64,000 nucleotides of DNA from Mortierella alpina (GCA_029449245.1 JANATF010000006.1:434001-498000); one strand, 5' to 3'; counted from the first letter of the stretch, positions 10,481-22,510 are shown. The notes: a model not told the origin generated them from the letters alone. Numbers and translations are program-made.

Positions 10481-11171
10481 TATGTAGACTATTATGGTTG
10501 GAAGAGAGCAAACGCGTGTAAGTAACCATTATCGCTCGGGATTCTGTGGCGAGTCGCCTCTTTCCTTGCGATGGTCTATTTCCCAACTCTTTCGCGCGCT
10601 TCCCACTTTTTGTTGCCCCATATTCCGCCACTCCCCACCTCTCGAAGCTTTGGCATCGCTACTCCTGCGGCCTGATCAGGCCGAGGATGGCGATGAGGAG
10701 CCACTTTCAGATTTTCATGCGAGGATGGTATCGGCCACAGGCAGGGTTTGCCCTGGAAGCAGCGGCAGCGAGGGGAGTCCGCGGTGGGTGGGGATGGATG
10801 GGGATGGGGGGGATGGGTGCGGGTGGGGATGGGGGGATGGAGCGGCTGGGGATGGTTGTCTGGCGCGGTGCTTAGCGATGGATATGGGCATGAATTTTCA
10901 GGTCTCTCTCGATATGGACAGCGACAGCAGCAGCCAGCAGCAGACAGCAGCAGCCATGGCTGGGGGAGAGTGCATATGGGCCAGCAGAGAGGCCGCGGTT
11001 GCAAGGGCAGGCGGAAAACATATGGCAGAGTCGACTTACTTGGTGGGGTGGGTGGAGTGCGGTGAGTGAGTGAGTGGAAAAAGAGAGAGAGAGAGAAAAA
11101 AAAGCAGCGGGGGGGATGCTGATTTTGGCTGCCTTTTGTGAGGGACTGAGCCAGCCAGCCCAGCCCAGCGT

Positions 11172-11195
11172 AAAAAAAAAAAAAAAAAAAAAAAA
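11172..11195 (+). repeat. A24 homopolymer followed by G-rich tract
   Basis: Twenty-four consecutive A bases, followed directly by GGGAGGGGGGG. No target-site duplication or reverse-transcriptase relic is visible beside it, so I do not call it a retroposon tail. Confidence 0.9.
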
Positions 11196-11212
11196 GGGAG
11201 GGGGGGAGCACT

Positions 11213-11335
11213 CTACTCACTCACTCACTCACTCACTCACTCACTTACTCTCACTCACTGGACACACTACACACTCACTAACTCACTCACTCACTCCCAC
11301 TCAGTCACTCACTCACCCACTCACTCGCACTCACT
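11213..11335 (+). repeat. ACTC tetranucleotide tract
   Basis: A long, slightly imperfect run of ACTC/TCAC units with interruptions at CTTACTC and GGACACACTACACACTC. Read on the minus strand, which is the direction of both flanking genes, it becomes (GTGA)n. This repeats the 5' splice-site word GTGAGT many times. Confidence 0.9.
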
Positions 11336-11424
11336 CTAGCCCACTGCACTCCACGCTCACTCTGGTGGATCATACGTACCTTGCTGTATTCAGTCCACTC
11401 AGTCATACCATACCCACCTCTCTC

Positions 11425-11625
11425 TCACACTCACACTCACACACACACACATACTCTCTCTCTCTCTCCCTCGTCCCTGCTCCCCTCCCTTCCCTTGCAC
11501 TCTCGCTCTCTGCCGCACTTGGCTGGGTTTTCTTTGACACACACTCGCATACACATACACACGCATATAGTCTACACACACAACACGCACCCACGCACAC
11601 TTACACACACACACATACGCTCAAG
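11425..11625 (+). repeat. CA- and CT-rich microsatellite block
   Basis: Clusters of (CA)n and (CT)n with interspersed ACACTC and CACGCA words. More CA/CT blocks follow to about 12200. They explain the Val-Cys- and Ser-Leu-rich open frames on both strands. Confidence 0.8.
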
Positions 11626-12546
11626 CGTGACCAATAGTATACCAGGCACTTTGCAGGGCGAGAGCGACTTGTGATTCGTTCCACTGGGCCTTTTTCCTCT
11701 CTGCCTGCCACCCATATTCCACACCCACTGCTCATGCTTTTTGCTCTACTGCGACTCTCTGTTTGCTCAGAATACCCTCTCTCACACACGTCTTAAGTCT
11801 CCACACTACAACTCTGTCACAGAGCGTGAACCTCTTCCCCCTCGGCCCGCCTATCACGGCGCTATTATGGTTCAACTCTCCATCAGCCAAAACACTACTG
11901 CCATTTTGAAGCAAAAGGCGAAGGGGGGTGAGGAGGAGGAGGTGCAGACGGCAGCCTACGCACACTAGCACTCTCTCACACACACTCACTACAACACACC
12001 ACTACAACACGCACACAACATATACATACACACACAGGGGGGCAGCCAAAGCGTGCAGCATTCGAGTTGCCCTCTCTCTCTCACTCTCTCACTCTTTCTC
12101 TGTCGCTCTATCTATCTATCTGTCTTCTTTTTTTTTTTTTGCCCACTCGATTGCACACCTCGCCTCTATCCCTCACAGCCTCTCTCTCTCACACACGCGC
12201 ACACACGCACACACAGACTCAAAACAACAGTGGGCAAAATCAGCGTTTATATATATATATTTATCGCGCAGTTCCGAGCGAGCCGTCTATATATTCTTCC
12301 CTCTTGTGAGCCTTCTTTGCCTCGCTATGTTGTTGCGTTGTGACAAAGTACACGAACTGCGAGGCGTAAGCCAAAGCCAAAGATAAATTTGTTCTACATT
12401 CGTGCCAGCTGGTCTAGGCTGAATGACCGTAGATACATAGATACCATCCATAAACAGAGACAAAGAAAAAAAAAAAAAAAAAGGATCGCTCGTTGATGGA
12501 CTAACTGACTGACTGACAGCCCAGTTTAATGCACTATTCAAGAAAA

Positions 12547-15500
12547 TCACTTGGCGAGTGTAGCATCCAGATCGGCGTACTTCGTATCACCAGAGTCCTT
12601 GCACCGCTCGAGATGAAAGAGTGTGTTCCTGAAGTGCGTCAAAACATACTTTGCAATGTCTGAAGGGTCATTCTCGACTAACGACGACGAGTTGGACGCC
12701 GGTGGGTGCTGGTCTGGGTTCTCCATGTTACCGAGGTTCGTGTTGATAAGGTCAATCAGTCCATTCAGGTACTTGACTGTCACGGCCTCGTTCTGTCGCT
12801 CGAAATAAAAGATGTACCGATTCAAAATCTCTACAAACAGCTCCACGTTCGTGACACTGTCCATGCACGAGTCTGCAATCTTGAGCGCCTTTTGAAGACA
12901 CTCAAGCACCCGCTTGCCATCACGGTAAGGCAAAGCACTGTCCTCTCCACCCTCCGCCTGCCCAACCACCATCGTGCCCCACCACAGATGGCTGCAAGTG
13001 TAAACTGCGCGGCACTGGTCGGGCTTTTTCAGCAGCTTGGCTCCATGAAGCGCACACTTGGTAATGAGGGTATCGTAGTGATCAACGCCGAAGCAAGAAG
13101 TCGTCTGCAAAGTGCCCACCATCAACGTGATAGCCTGGAATTGCGCCTTGGATTCGGAGATGGATTCTTCGTAAACAGTGAAAGCCTATCCACAGAGAAT
13201 GTTAGCACTTTTGTTTGTTGAGGACTGTTGAACAGTTTTTGCCGACTCATCCAAACGCAGTGTGTCCTCGATAGACATGATTTAGACGTACCTGAACAAA
13301 GAACTCGTAGCAAATGTCCTCAAAGCCACATTCATCTGCACTCTGACCTGCGAGGAGGAACAGCCTCAAGACAGCATCCGAATTGTCAACTTTGCTGTGA
13401 AGAATCGAAACGATTTGGTGGATAAACCGGAACAACGTCGAGCATTTCTTCTCCCATCCTTCGTCTGTCTCCTGAAGCCTCTTGAACTTTCGGGCCAATT
13501 TCACAGCTTGTATCACAAGAGGTGGGAACATGTAACGAATCCGCTCGCCGCCATCTCCAAACTGCTTCCTTGCTGTGGACAGGATCTGCACGGCCAAAGT
13601 GGAGAAAAAAAAATCGAGAGCAAACGTGAGTCTTAAAGCATGCATCGGTGAGCCATGCTTACATACATATGGCCCAAGCGAGACAATTAAACTTCTTGCA
13701 AAACTTACAGCCGCTTGAACATCAGCGTCGTCGCTTTTGAAAAGGTGGATAATGCGTGCCAGCTTGCCTTGCTCCTCTGCAAAGTCCTCCATGTCCACAC
13801 TTCCGTTCTCGTTGCGGTTGTTGCGAGTGTTACGAAACGGGCTTGAGTTGTGTCCGCCATCCTTCTGATCACGTACCATGACGGCGCAGATCTCCAGGAC
13901 CCCGTTGACATCCTCAGGGGTTCCGATGATAGTCTCGTTTTTCAAGATAGAGCCAACAACGGCATGGGCAATGGCGCGACGTGTTTGATAGGGTTGAAGT
14001 GCAAGTAGAGATGTAAAGTTGGAGAGATCCAGAAGCATAAGGATGGAAGGATAATGCTGAATAGGCGATGAGAGGAGGTTCTGAAGATTGCTGACTGTTT
14101 CCTTGTGCTGAAGATCAGGATTCTCATTGTACTCGATAGTCTTTTCCTTTGCAAAACCCAAGACTTGGTCAGCATAGGACAAGTTGTCGGGATAACAGCT
14201 AAGCGATAGGTTAATCAACGACACCAGCAACGCTGTGATATCCTGGATCGAAAGATCGGGGCGGAACTAAAGGGTTATCATATCAATAGGAAGTAGATGG
14301 TCAATGTTACGAGACGCCTTAGTACCGCACTTGGCGCGTTCAAATCTTTACTCAAAACTCACCTTGACGAGTTCGACAATCTTTCCCCAAAAGATCTCGA
14401 ACAACTTGACGTCCTCAGGAATGCCTCTGATCTTGCGAACCTTTGGAGGCTTGGGAGCGGCTGCAGGTTCTTCACTTGTCGTCTCCTCTGCGGCAGTATC
14501 CTCTTGCTGATCCTTCGTTTCTGTCTCTTCATCTCTTTCCTCAGATGCATCTTTGACAGCTGTTTCCTCCTCCTGCGTCTCTGAGTCATTCTTTTCAGAT
14601 TTGATAGATGCAGCTTTTGGCGACGCAGGCGCATCTGTCCTCTCATCGTCATCGTCATTATCGTCGTTGCTGTCGGCCTCACGGGCTGCATGGGCCGCTA
14701 AGCGGTCGACCAATGCAATGACAATCTGTTTCACGTTGACCTTGGGATGAAGTTGAGCTGTTGCGGACAACAGCGGCCCGAGTGTTCGTAGGTGGAAATC
14801 GTCAGGGAAGACCTATGTTTGACGTTCAAGAAAAAAAGCAGAGTCGTCTTCAGTCAAAAGAGAAGTTTACATGGCCAAGATGCATCAGTGATCGACGTCT
14901 GTGCGGCGGCATAGTACCTGAATGATCACTTCCATAAGGTACTCCTGCGCGATAACATCCTTGCAGCTCACAATTTGCTCCAGCACACTGGGCAAAATGG
15001 TCTAGGGCGGTATGTGACGAAGGCAGGTTAGTCAAAGTTTGGTCAAAGCGCTATACCCAAGAATCCTGCCATTTTCGGGAACACAGCTCACCGATTGATA
15101 TACGCTCAGATCAACACTATCCAGCTGGCTGAGACGGACAAGGTTGGTGCCGACCAAAATTCGGAGCTCCTTGCGCTCCATTTCCCTCTTTTCGCGCTCA
15201 CGAGAGTGGCCCTGGTGTTGGAGACGAACCCAGAGTTTGTTCATCTCGATAAAGTTTGTGAGAATGAACTGAATCGAGTCTGTAATGTTTCCCTCAGGCC
15301 TAGCAAGAGTCGACGGACAGGTTAGTGTCCCGTGGTAGGAGCGCGGATGCACTTTTCGATCCAGAAACTTTTAGACCTTACCCATCCTCTGTGCCCAATG
15401 GAAGCCCATTTCGGGTCTGACCACTGAGATAGTATCTCAAGAAGAGACCACGCGTGGGGTGCTGGACGCCTCGCGTCATTTCCATCATGTCGCGCATAAT

Positions 15501-16113
15501 CTCCTTGACAGGAGCGTCTGGCATCTCCATGTAAACGCTGCCGACTGTAACCATCAAATAAAGGCGCGGGACAATGTTCCCGGCATACTGCACCAGCTCG
15601 TACAGGTCCGCGAGATGGTGACGGCCGCTCTGGTGAGCTTCTTTTAAATAGGTCGACACGTGGCGGAGCGCATCAAAGATAGCCATGTCTAAAGAGCGTC
15701 GGTTGGAACACGAGATTGTGAGGACGAGTGGAGAGTTTAAAAGCGCCACTGCTCATGTTGCTTGGACCTGAAGGTCAAATGACTTACAGAGCTCGTAGTA
15801 GTTCTTGGGCGTTAGGCTAGAGGTACGCAATTCGGCCAGCATGGTGGAGCAATGCTTGAGTCCGTCCATGAGTTTGCTGTTGTCCTGTGTGTGTGGAATT
15901 CAAGGGGGTGAAATGGGGTCAGCGTGAGCAGCTTTGCAGTCAGCGCGGCGGGACTGAGAGAGTCAGTCTGCTGGGTCCGCATAAAGGACCAACAACGATG
16001 GTTTTTGCGCTCACCAGACAGCGTTTCATTTGATAGGACTGCAGCTTGACCACTGCGAGTGCGTCCTCGAGGACCTTGGCCTGGTCCTCTGTCGAGGGAT
16101 GGGTTGTGGACAT
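12547..16113 (-). CDS. VPS35: Retromer cargo-recognition subunit VPS35
   Basis: Core of the retromer (with VPS26 and VPS29), which returns cargo receptors from endosome to Golgi; an alpha-solenoid on the cytosolic endosome face. Nine exons (minus order) 16113-16015, 15884-15788, 15688-15382, 15299-15092, 15001-14918, 14812-14363, 14266-13709, 13585-13292 and 13185-12547 give 911 residues. Seen: SYQMKRCL at the N-terminus; the VPS26-binding PRLYL at 106-110; [31 protein letters not shown]; and near the C-terminus [12 protein letters not shown] and [15 protein letters not shown]. Intron phases join exactly along the family's conserved order. The oddity is an acidic low-complexity insertion of about 84 residues (roughly 310-394) between the helices ending DRLAAHA and starting [12 protein letters not shown], where the human protein as I recall it has only a short linker. 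VPS35 shares a 479-base divergent promoter with the MFS gene. Confidence 0.95.
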
Positions 16114-16592
16114 GGCTGTGATTCCGGAGGTTGCTTCTTTTTGAATTCGCCGAGGAAGGAAAGCAGGAATGCAGGGTAGTGGAGCAAAAGACAAAGGACG
16201 GAGAAGGCGGTAGGGGACGGGGAAGGAGGAAAGAGGAAAGAGGAAAGAGGATAGAGGAAAGAGGATAGAGGAAAGAGGATAGAGGAAAGAGGAAAGAGAC
16301 AGAGAGAAGGAAAGGCAGAGGAGCGAGGAGCGAGCAGAAGAAAGAGAATGCCCTTTGCCGACAGCAGCAAGGAAAAAAAACGACCCTTCCTGTCTTGCGC
16401 CCCTTTTTTCTCTCTCACTCTCACTCTCACTCTCTCTCGTTCCCACCCGCTGACCTCGACACACAACGTTCCTTTCCCTTTTCCTCTTTTCTCCACCTGC
16501 CTTGTCCTTCCATTCCATCCACACGGCCCCCCTCACCTTCTCTGCATGACTCGCCACCGGACACAGGGGCACCACGAGCAGCCATTCCTATA
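16114..16592. promoter_or_regulatory. Divergent promoter VPS35 / MFS transporter
   Basis: No gene is seen. The two start codons face away from each other across 479 bases. The plus strand changes from purine-rich (GGAAAGAGGATAGAG repeats, 16228-16300) to pyrimidine-rich (CTCTCACTCTCA and CCTTTTCC, 16405-16500). Each gene thus has a polypyrimidine stretch on its own coding strand, as in the leaders of other genes here. No TATA box is obvious. Confidence 0.6.
16228..16300 (+). repeat. GGAAAGAGGATAGAG minisatellite
   Basis: Imperfect tandem copies of a 15-base purine unit with GGAAAGA and GGATAGA variants. One strand is purely purine over about 70 bases apart from the T in GGATAGA. It lies in the shared promoter, about 115-190 bases upstream of the VPS35 start. 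Confidence 0.8.
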
Positions 16593-19036
16593 ATGTCCAA
16601 TGGTCGCATCGACTACCAGCCTCTCAAGTCAGAGGCTCAGGAATCGCCGTCCTACCACCGCAGCCCAGACCGTAGGCTATCCGAAGACGACGATGGCCAA
16701 GACTACTACACCAGCGAGATCCAGGAGTTGGTCAGCCCCTCAGAGCGCGAGTTCATAGACCACCATCAACGGCTGCAGCGACAGGATGCCAGCAACGACA
16801 GCCAAGAGAGCCAGGGTTTGGACGAGGCGGCGCAAAAGGCGATCAGGATGCAGGCCTTCTTCTGTGCTGCCATGCTTGGCATCTCCAGTCATTATACCAT
16901 GCACATGACGGGGCCGCTGAAGGACGTCCTCAAGGAGGTAGGCATAGGGCACCTGAACAGATCGATAGGATGATGAAACGATGAAAGTGACTAACCGGGC
17001 GCGTTTTGGATGAAATTATAGAACATGGGCATCTCCAACACGCAGTTCTCGCTCCTGCAGTCGTCGCTGACTCTTTTCCCAACCATCATCCCGCTCCTCG
17101 GAGGCATCCTAGTGGAGCGATACGGGACAGGACCCAGCTCGATCGTTTTTACTTCCATCGTTATTCTGGGACAGGTGATTGTAATCTTGGGCTGTTGGAC
17201 CTACTCCGTCAAGGTCATGATAGTCGGCTATTGTCTGTTCGGGTATGTATATCTCTTCATACTGCAGCTGCGTCCCGAACCCTGGCTCAAAACATCGATA
17301 TTAACATGGGCGGATTCTATACGACAGCCTAGGTGCAGCACCTATTACAATCATTCAGGAAACGATTTGGGTTCGTTATTTCAAGAAGAGAGGTCTTGCC
17401 TTGGTCTTGGCGTTGGGAATGACGAGCGGCAAACTGGTATGACACGTTTTTCATTTTGCATATTCAAAAAGACTGCGTGCGTATACGATCGGACCATGGG
17501 CGCAAAGTATCTAACTTTCGAGTGGCTGTCCCTCTCTAGGCTGGATTTTTAGCACTGGCAACTTCGGTCCCCTTGACCACGCTGCAACCTTTTGCATTTG
17601 TTACGCCATTTGTCGTCTCGCTGTTCATCTCGATCGTAGCTTGGGCAATGAACATTTTGTTCCTGATGCTTCTAAAGAAGCCCAAGGAGGGCGCGGATAC
17701 AATGACCAAGATCACCATTCTTCTGAAGGCAAAGCGGACACATCTTGGATGGCGGGAGGTCTACGGTTTCTCAAGCATGTTCTGGACACTCCTGACCATT
17801 AGCTTCTTGGTCGGTGCAAGCTGGAACCCTTTCATGCATCAAGCTAGGTGTGTTTTTGGGAGTGAAGGATATATGAGTCAATGGCGTGACGTTATAACAG
17901 CCAGCTAACATCTACGTTGGACACCTTACAGCAACATCGTGAAACACCACTATGGAGTAGATGACGAACAGGCTGCTTGGGTTGCCTCGATCATTTTGGC
18001 CGTGCCCCTCGTCATATACCCTTTCCTCGGCACCTTCATTGACCATGCGGGGCAACGCGCGTGGTTGCTGTTGGTCACAGCAGGTCTGCTTATCTGCACG
18101 CACCTTCTTCTCCTTATCCCTTACGCATCCATGCCCATCCCGCCGACCATTCCCATGCTCCTATTTGCATTGTCGCTCGCTTTGGGCACGCTATCGATTG
18201 TCACCAGCATGCCCGTACTGACAAAACACGTCCCTACAGGTCTTGGTTTACACCGGTCCATCGACAATATTGGCGCAACTCTTTTTGGAACTATTGCGGG
18301 CATGCTTCAGGACGCCAACTCAACAGAATCAGAAACGGAGGGCGTCTTCGATCGTCTCTTTCACCACTTTTTCCCCAAGAAGGTAGATTTGGCCCAGCAG
18401 GAGCGGGAGGATATTCATCTGCTAGGCATGTTCTTGATCGTGGCTATTCTGACATTTGTTGCATGCTCCATCTTCGTCTGGGGAGATTACAAGTGGACGG
18501 ACGGCGAAGGTGGGAAAACGGGCTTGGTCAACGGTGTCTATGGCAAGGCCGGGTCCGCGAGAAAGAGGAAATCTCGGTCACGGTGGAACAGGAGGCGGAG
18601 GAGCCATGAGGTGCTAGAGGCAATGGCTATGGAACCCATATTTGAGCTGGCGGATGCGTCGGACGCCGAGGAGGTTTCTATGACTGAAATCAGCTCCAGC
18701 ACAACAGCACTAGCCTCAAACGGCCAGCTGTCGACTTCTCCAGACCCAGGACTTACCTACGAGCCCGCTGCAGTAAATTCGAGACCATTTGACGTGTTGC
18801 ACCAAACTCCATTCCCCCACAGCCATCGGAGAGGCGATACAGCCTCGGACGAGGACGACTCTGGCGAGGATGAGTCGCAGGATGAGGGCGAGGACGAGCG
18901 CTTTGGAGTGCGAATAGACAGTGGCGAGGACGAGGTGCCGCGTTTCAAAAAGGCCCAGGCGCACTTTTGGATCATGACTTGGTCCGTATTGCTAGTGACG
19001 AGTTGGGCTGTCTTTGGTGTAGGTATCTCGCGGTGA
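16593..19036 (+). CDS. MFS transporter, MFSD1-like, with extra C-terminal helix
   Basis: Major facilitator protein resembling the MFSD1 group; animal MFSD1 is a lysosomal dipeptide carrier, so a vacuolar role is possible but inferred. Exons 16593-16937, 17022-17242, 17328-17436, 17540-17847 and 17932-19036 give 695 residues. A hydrophilic N-terminus of about 85 residues precedes twelve hydrophobic segments. Landmarks are ISNTQFSLLQSS, GGILVERYG (loop 2-3), LGAAPITIIQETIWVRYF and GLHRSIDNIGATLFG. The third exon begins at ACGACAG/CCTAGG; the later CTAG site would break the GLGAAP motif. After segment 12 (about 491-511) comes a basic patch (RKRKSRSRWNRRRR) and a long acidic loop. A thirteenth hydrophobic segment (FWIMTWSVLLVTSWAVFGV, about 673-691) then lies at the extreme C-terminus. 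Family call firm, substrate unknown. Confidence 0.88.
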
Positions 19037-19315
19037 GATACAGCCGATAAAGAAGTGTGCGCCGCCGCTTGAAAAACACTATACTGTAATTTGGCAGTCA
19101 AAAGGCACGATCAATGTGCCTTCTTGATGTACCATAGAGCACCCGGCCGACCTGGTGGGAGGGTTGAGGACTGTCGCGAACGGCACGCGAACGCGTCTTT
19201 TTTATATATATCGGTCGAATAGGGCTAAGCCTCCACACTTTTTCCCCTTTTCTGCTGACCTTGCGCATCGCCAACTGACATTGTCCTTCACTGCCCCGTT
19301 CCTGCATTGACCCTC

Positions 19316-22300
19316 ATGTTGCCCCTTCAAAGGATTCATCGTTGCTTGTCAGGAAGCAGGTCGCACTTGCTATGCAGAGTGGCATTGAAGGAATGCTCAA
19401 GTCATTTGCCACAACAGTTAGGGAACTGGAGGTCTTTCGCCACCGAGGCTGCCGTTGCCGTTGAGGAGCCGCTCGCGCGGGCTGCTGCTGCGGCTACAAG
19501 ACAGAAGGATGCTGGAGACACCGTCACCACAACCTTATCACAGACCGCCTCAAAAGTCTCTCGGACGCGGTCAAAAGTACCCAAAACTTTGGCTCGAGAA
19601 GACGGAGCAAAGGCATCAGAGTCAGGGAAGGGGAAAGCAAAGGCAACAGAGTCAGGGAAGGGGAAGGCAAAGGCAACAGAGTCAGGGAAGGGGAAGGCAA
19701 AGGCTACAAAGGCCAAAGGCGACGTCAAGCAGAAGGACGCGAGTCCCAAGAAGACCAAACGATCAGACGAGTCTGCCAAGGCAGCAAGTGGGACGCGAAA
19801 GTCAACGCGGTCGTCCAAAAGCAAGGAGGCCGTGGCCGCCCCAGTACTCGCGCCAAGTCCTGTGACCCAACTGCGACCTTATCAAACGGAATGTATCGAT
19901 GCATGTTTAGCCAATCTAGAGAAGGGGATCAGACGACAGATTGTATCTCTACCTGTGGGCAGTGGGAAGACGGTAAGTGACGTTCGTGAGCAAGCATTTG
20001 CTCACAAGGACATCCCTCCATTAAGGAGACTAACTGAGGGACTAAACTCTACCTTTGAAAATGCGTTCTCACTTGCTGCTATTAGGTTATCTTTTCACAT
20101 CTGATGGAGAAGGTCCCACCACCGTTCCCGGGCGCCACCAAGACATTGATCTTGGCTCATCGCCAAGAGTTGTTGGCACAAACGCAAGCTCATGTTCTTC
20201 GCAACGGCACGGGCATGGTATGACGTGATTTTTTCAAAAACCCTTGCGTTGCATTTAGTTTTAATGCTAGACACTGATGGATCATGTTATTTAGACGGTG
20301 TCGGTCGACCAAGGCGCGCGCAAGGCTGATATGAGCGCGGACGTAATCGTGGCAAGTGTGCCGTCATTGGGACGAGCAGGAACAACTCGGCTCGAAAAGT
20401 ACAATCCCAAGGAGTTTAAAGCAATCATCATTGACGAGGTGTGGACAGTGGACTGAATTGACTCATGGGTACCAAAGATCATGATGATGCTCCTTCACTA
20501 ATAGCACCGTGACTATAATTTGTTGTACGTTTTACTTGGCAGGCACATCATGCGGCAGCGGAATCATATGGACGGATACTGAAGCATTTTGGAGCTCATG
20601 TGCCAGAGACCCACATCTTTGTCTACGGGTGTTCGGCCACAGTGAGACGACATGACGGGCTGAAACTTGGAGGAGTGTTCGACTACATTTCCTTTCACAA
20701 GGACTTTATTACAATGATCGAGGATAAATGGTGAGTTACAATACTTACTGCTGCATAACTGACAGCGAACACTCTGTTGACTTGAGGTAATGACTTCTGT
20801 CACATAGGCTTTGTAATCTTCGCGTCTCTGCGATTCAGACAGAGTTTGACCTTCGAGATGTCAAGACTCAGCGCGGCGATTTCGTGCAGAAAGATCTTTC
20901 TATCAAGTGTAACACCCCGGTTCGAAATGATATCGTGGTCCGGAGTTTTATGACTTATTGCAGTAAGTATATCTTATCACCCTTCTTTTTTCAATCGCTT
21001 TTTTCTTTCTTCCATTCACTGAATGCTTGATACATGGCTTGATAGAGGACCGAAAATCTACTGTCGTCTTTGCGGTTGACATTGCCCACGCCGAGGAGTT
21101 GACAAACGTCTTTAGGCGACATGGATTTGATGCGCGCGTGCTTTCAAGCAGGACCAATGACGCCGAGCGTGCACAGTTGCTAGCAGACTTTCGAGCGCGC
21201 AAGTTCCCTGTGATTGTCAACTGTGGTATCTTGACTGAAGGAACAGGTGAGTGAGCGCGTGCAGTCTCTCTCTTTGACTTTACGGACCTGAAGGGCACTA
21301 ATTTGACATACCTTTTCTTTTTATTTGTTCTACGCAGATATCCCTGCCATCGACTCTATCGTCATGGCCAGGCCAACAAAGTCTAATGTTTTGTTCCAAC
21401 AGATGCTTGGACGCGGTATGCGACTTTATGCGGGAAAAGACGATTGTCACGTACTCGATTTCGTGGACGCGGTGCAAGGTGAAGCACTTGTGAGTGCGCC
21501 AACACTACTTGGACTGGACCCAGAGGCGGTTTTCAATAGTAAGAGCATAAGAGCAGTGTATTTTTTTTTTGTTTTAGTTTCAACAGGAGTTGTCTCTATG
21601 TCGTTCGTCATGACTAACCTCATCTGATATCGACCATTGGCACCCATCCACAGCGGACAAGGTCATCGCAAGCCAAGAAGATATCGATGCCATTCGTAAC
21701 CAGGAGATAGCCGCGTTGGAGAAGGAGTTAGCAGCCACGGCAGGAGAAAGCGAGGAGGCTGAGGTTGTGGAGGCCATTGACGCCAAGGTCGCCAAGATCA
21801 AGGTGTATGAGTACGAGAACCCGTATCAACTCATTGGCGACTGCAGTGGTGCTCCTCGGCGGGTGTGGCATGCGTCGAACAACGCCTGGGTCAGCGTAGG
21901 GCCCAACGAATATGTACTCGTTGTCAAGCCAGACACGTTCAAGATTGAAAAGTCTCTGGAGGATGGCCTGTTCCGTTGCCAGAAGCGGGTGACAATGAAT
22001 GACAAGAAGTCTCTGGCCAAGGGGTCGGGAGAATCTGAGAGATCCAGCAAGAGGTGGTTCATGTCCAAAGGCACCATGCTGCCGATTGAGGCGGACACAT
22101 TGGAGGACTGCCTTCGCGGGGTAGATACCTGGATCTCGAAGCATATCGGACACAAACCACAGCTCATTGGACGCCAAGCAAAGTGGAGAAAGTCGCCAGC
22201 AACAGAGTCGCAGCTGAAGTTCTTGAAGCAACTCGGATACGATCATGAGCCACTGGATGACATTGGCGGCGGGGCAGGTACCGGTGATGAGACCATCAGC

Positions 22301-22510
22301 CTGATAGAAGAGATGTCGATCCGACAGCAGCAGCGTCGGGCAAAGCGGCAGTTGACTAAAGGGCAAGCTGCCAATATGATCACGCGGCTGGTCAACGGAG
22401 CAGGCAAGCGTTGGGAGGAGAACAAAAAGTTCAAGATCAAACGGGCCAAGGCCATTGCAAAGGAGATTGGGGTGGAAGTAGGGCCTATCCCCAAGTTTGT
22501 GGATGTTTGA
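19316..22510 (+). CDS. IRC3: Mitochondrial DEAD-like helicase, IRC3 type
   Basis: Superfamily 2 helicase; in yeast Irc3 maintains mitochondrial DNA by acting on branched structures. Exons 19316-19972, 20086-20217, 20295-20438, 20543-20730, 20808-20962, 21046-21246, 21338-21538 and 21654-22510 give 844 residues. The N-terminus ([10 protein letters not shown] through SFATEA) is Arg-rich and lacks early acids, as expected of a mitochondrial presequence. Seen: LRPYQTECI (Q-like motif) near 187, Walker A GSGKT at 215-219, [14 protein letters not shown] at 310-313 split by an intron after DE, GCSAT, and motif [12 protein letters not shown] Lys-rich linker at about 80-180 holds a threefold 10-residue repeat. 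The basic C-terminal region beyond the helicase core (~300 residues) is long. I reject a non-ATG start at 19307. AATAAA lies one base past the stop. Confidence 0.9.
19619..19708 (+). repeat. Three 30-base in-frame repeats in IRC3
   Basis: Three near-identical 30-base units (only two or three substitutions) encode [10 protein letters not shown] three times at residues about 102-131. A fourth degenerate copy may follow ([10 protein letters not shown]). Near identity at the DNA level indicates recent tandem duplication. Confidence 0.95.

Larger units (their letters stand above)
10481..12546. other. 2 kb simple-repeat-rich spacer
   Basis: This lies between the NHP6-type start and the VPS35 stop, both on the minus strand, so it should hold the NHP6 promoter and VPS35 3' end. 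It is built of low-complexity blocks: GGGGATGG-rich DNA (10780-10860), GAGTGAGTG, A24, a long ACTC/TCAC tract, CA repeats and CT repeats. Many open frames cross it in all directions, encoding Thr/His/Ser-rich or Val/Cys-rich junk. I support none of them. It may include untranslated exons that cannot be seen here. Confidence 0.6.

Noticed and set aside
11213-11335. Possible CRISPR-like or telomere-like array
   Set aside because: The tract is a plain tetranucleotide repeat without spacers, it is not TTAGGG-like, and it is internal in a eukaryotic chromosome.
11074-11640. Thr/His/Ser-Leu-rich open frames in the repeat region
   Set aside because: They are translations of ACTC, CA and CT microsatellites, and stay open in several frames and on both strands for that reason.
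19307-19315. Non-ATG (TTG) start for the IRC3-type helicase
   Set aside because: An ATG nine bases downstream gives a proper mitochondrial presequence; there is no reason to invoke an alternative start in a nuclear fungal gene.
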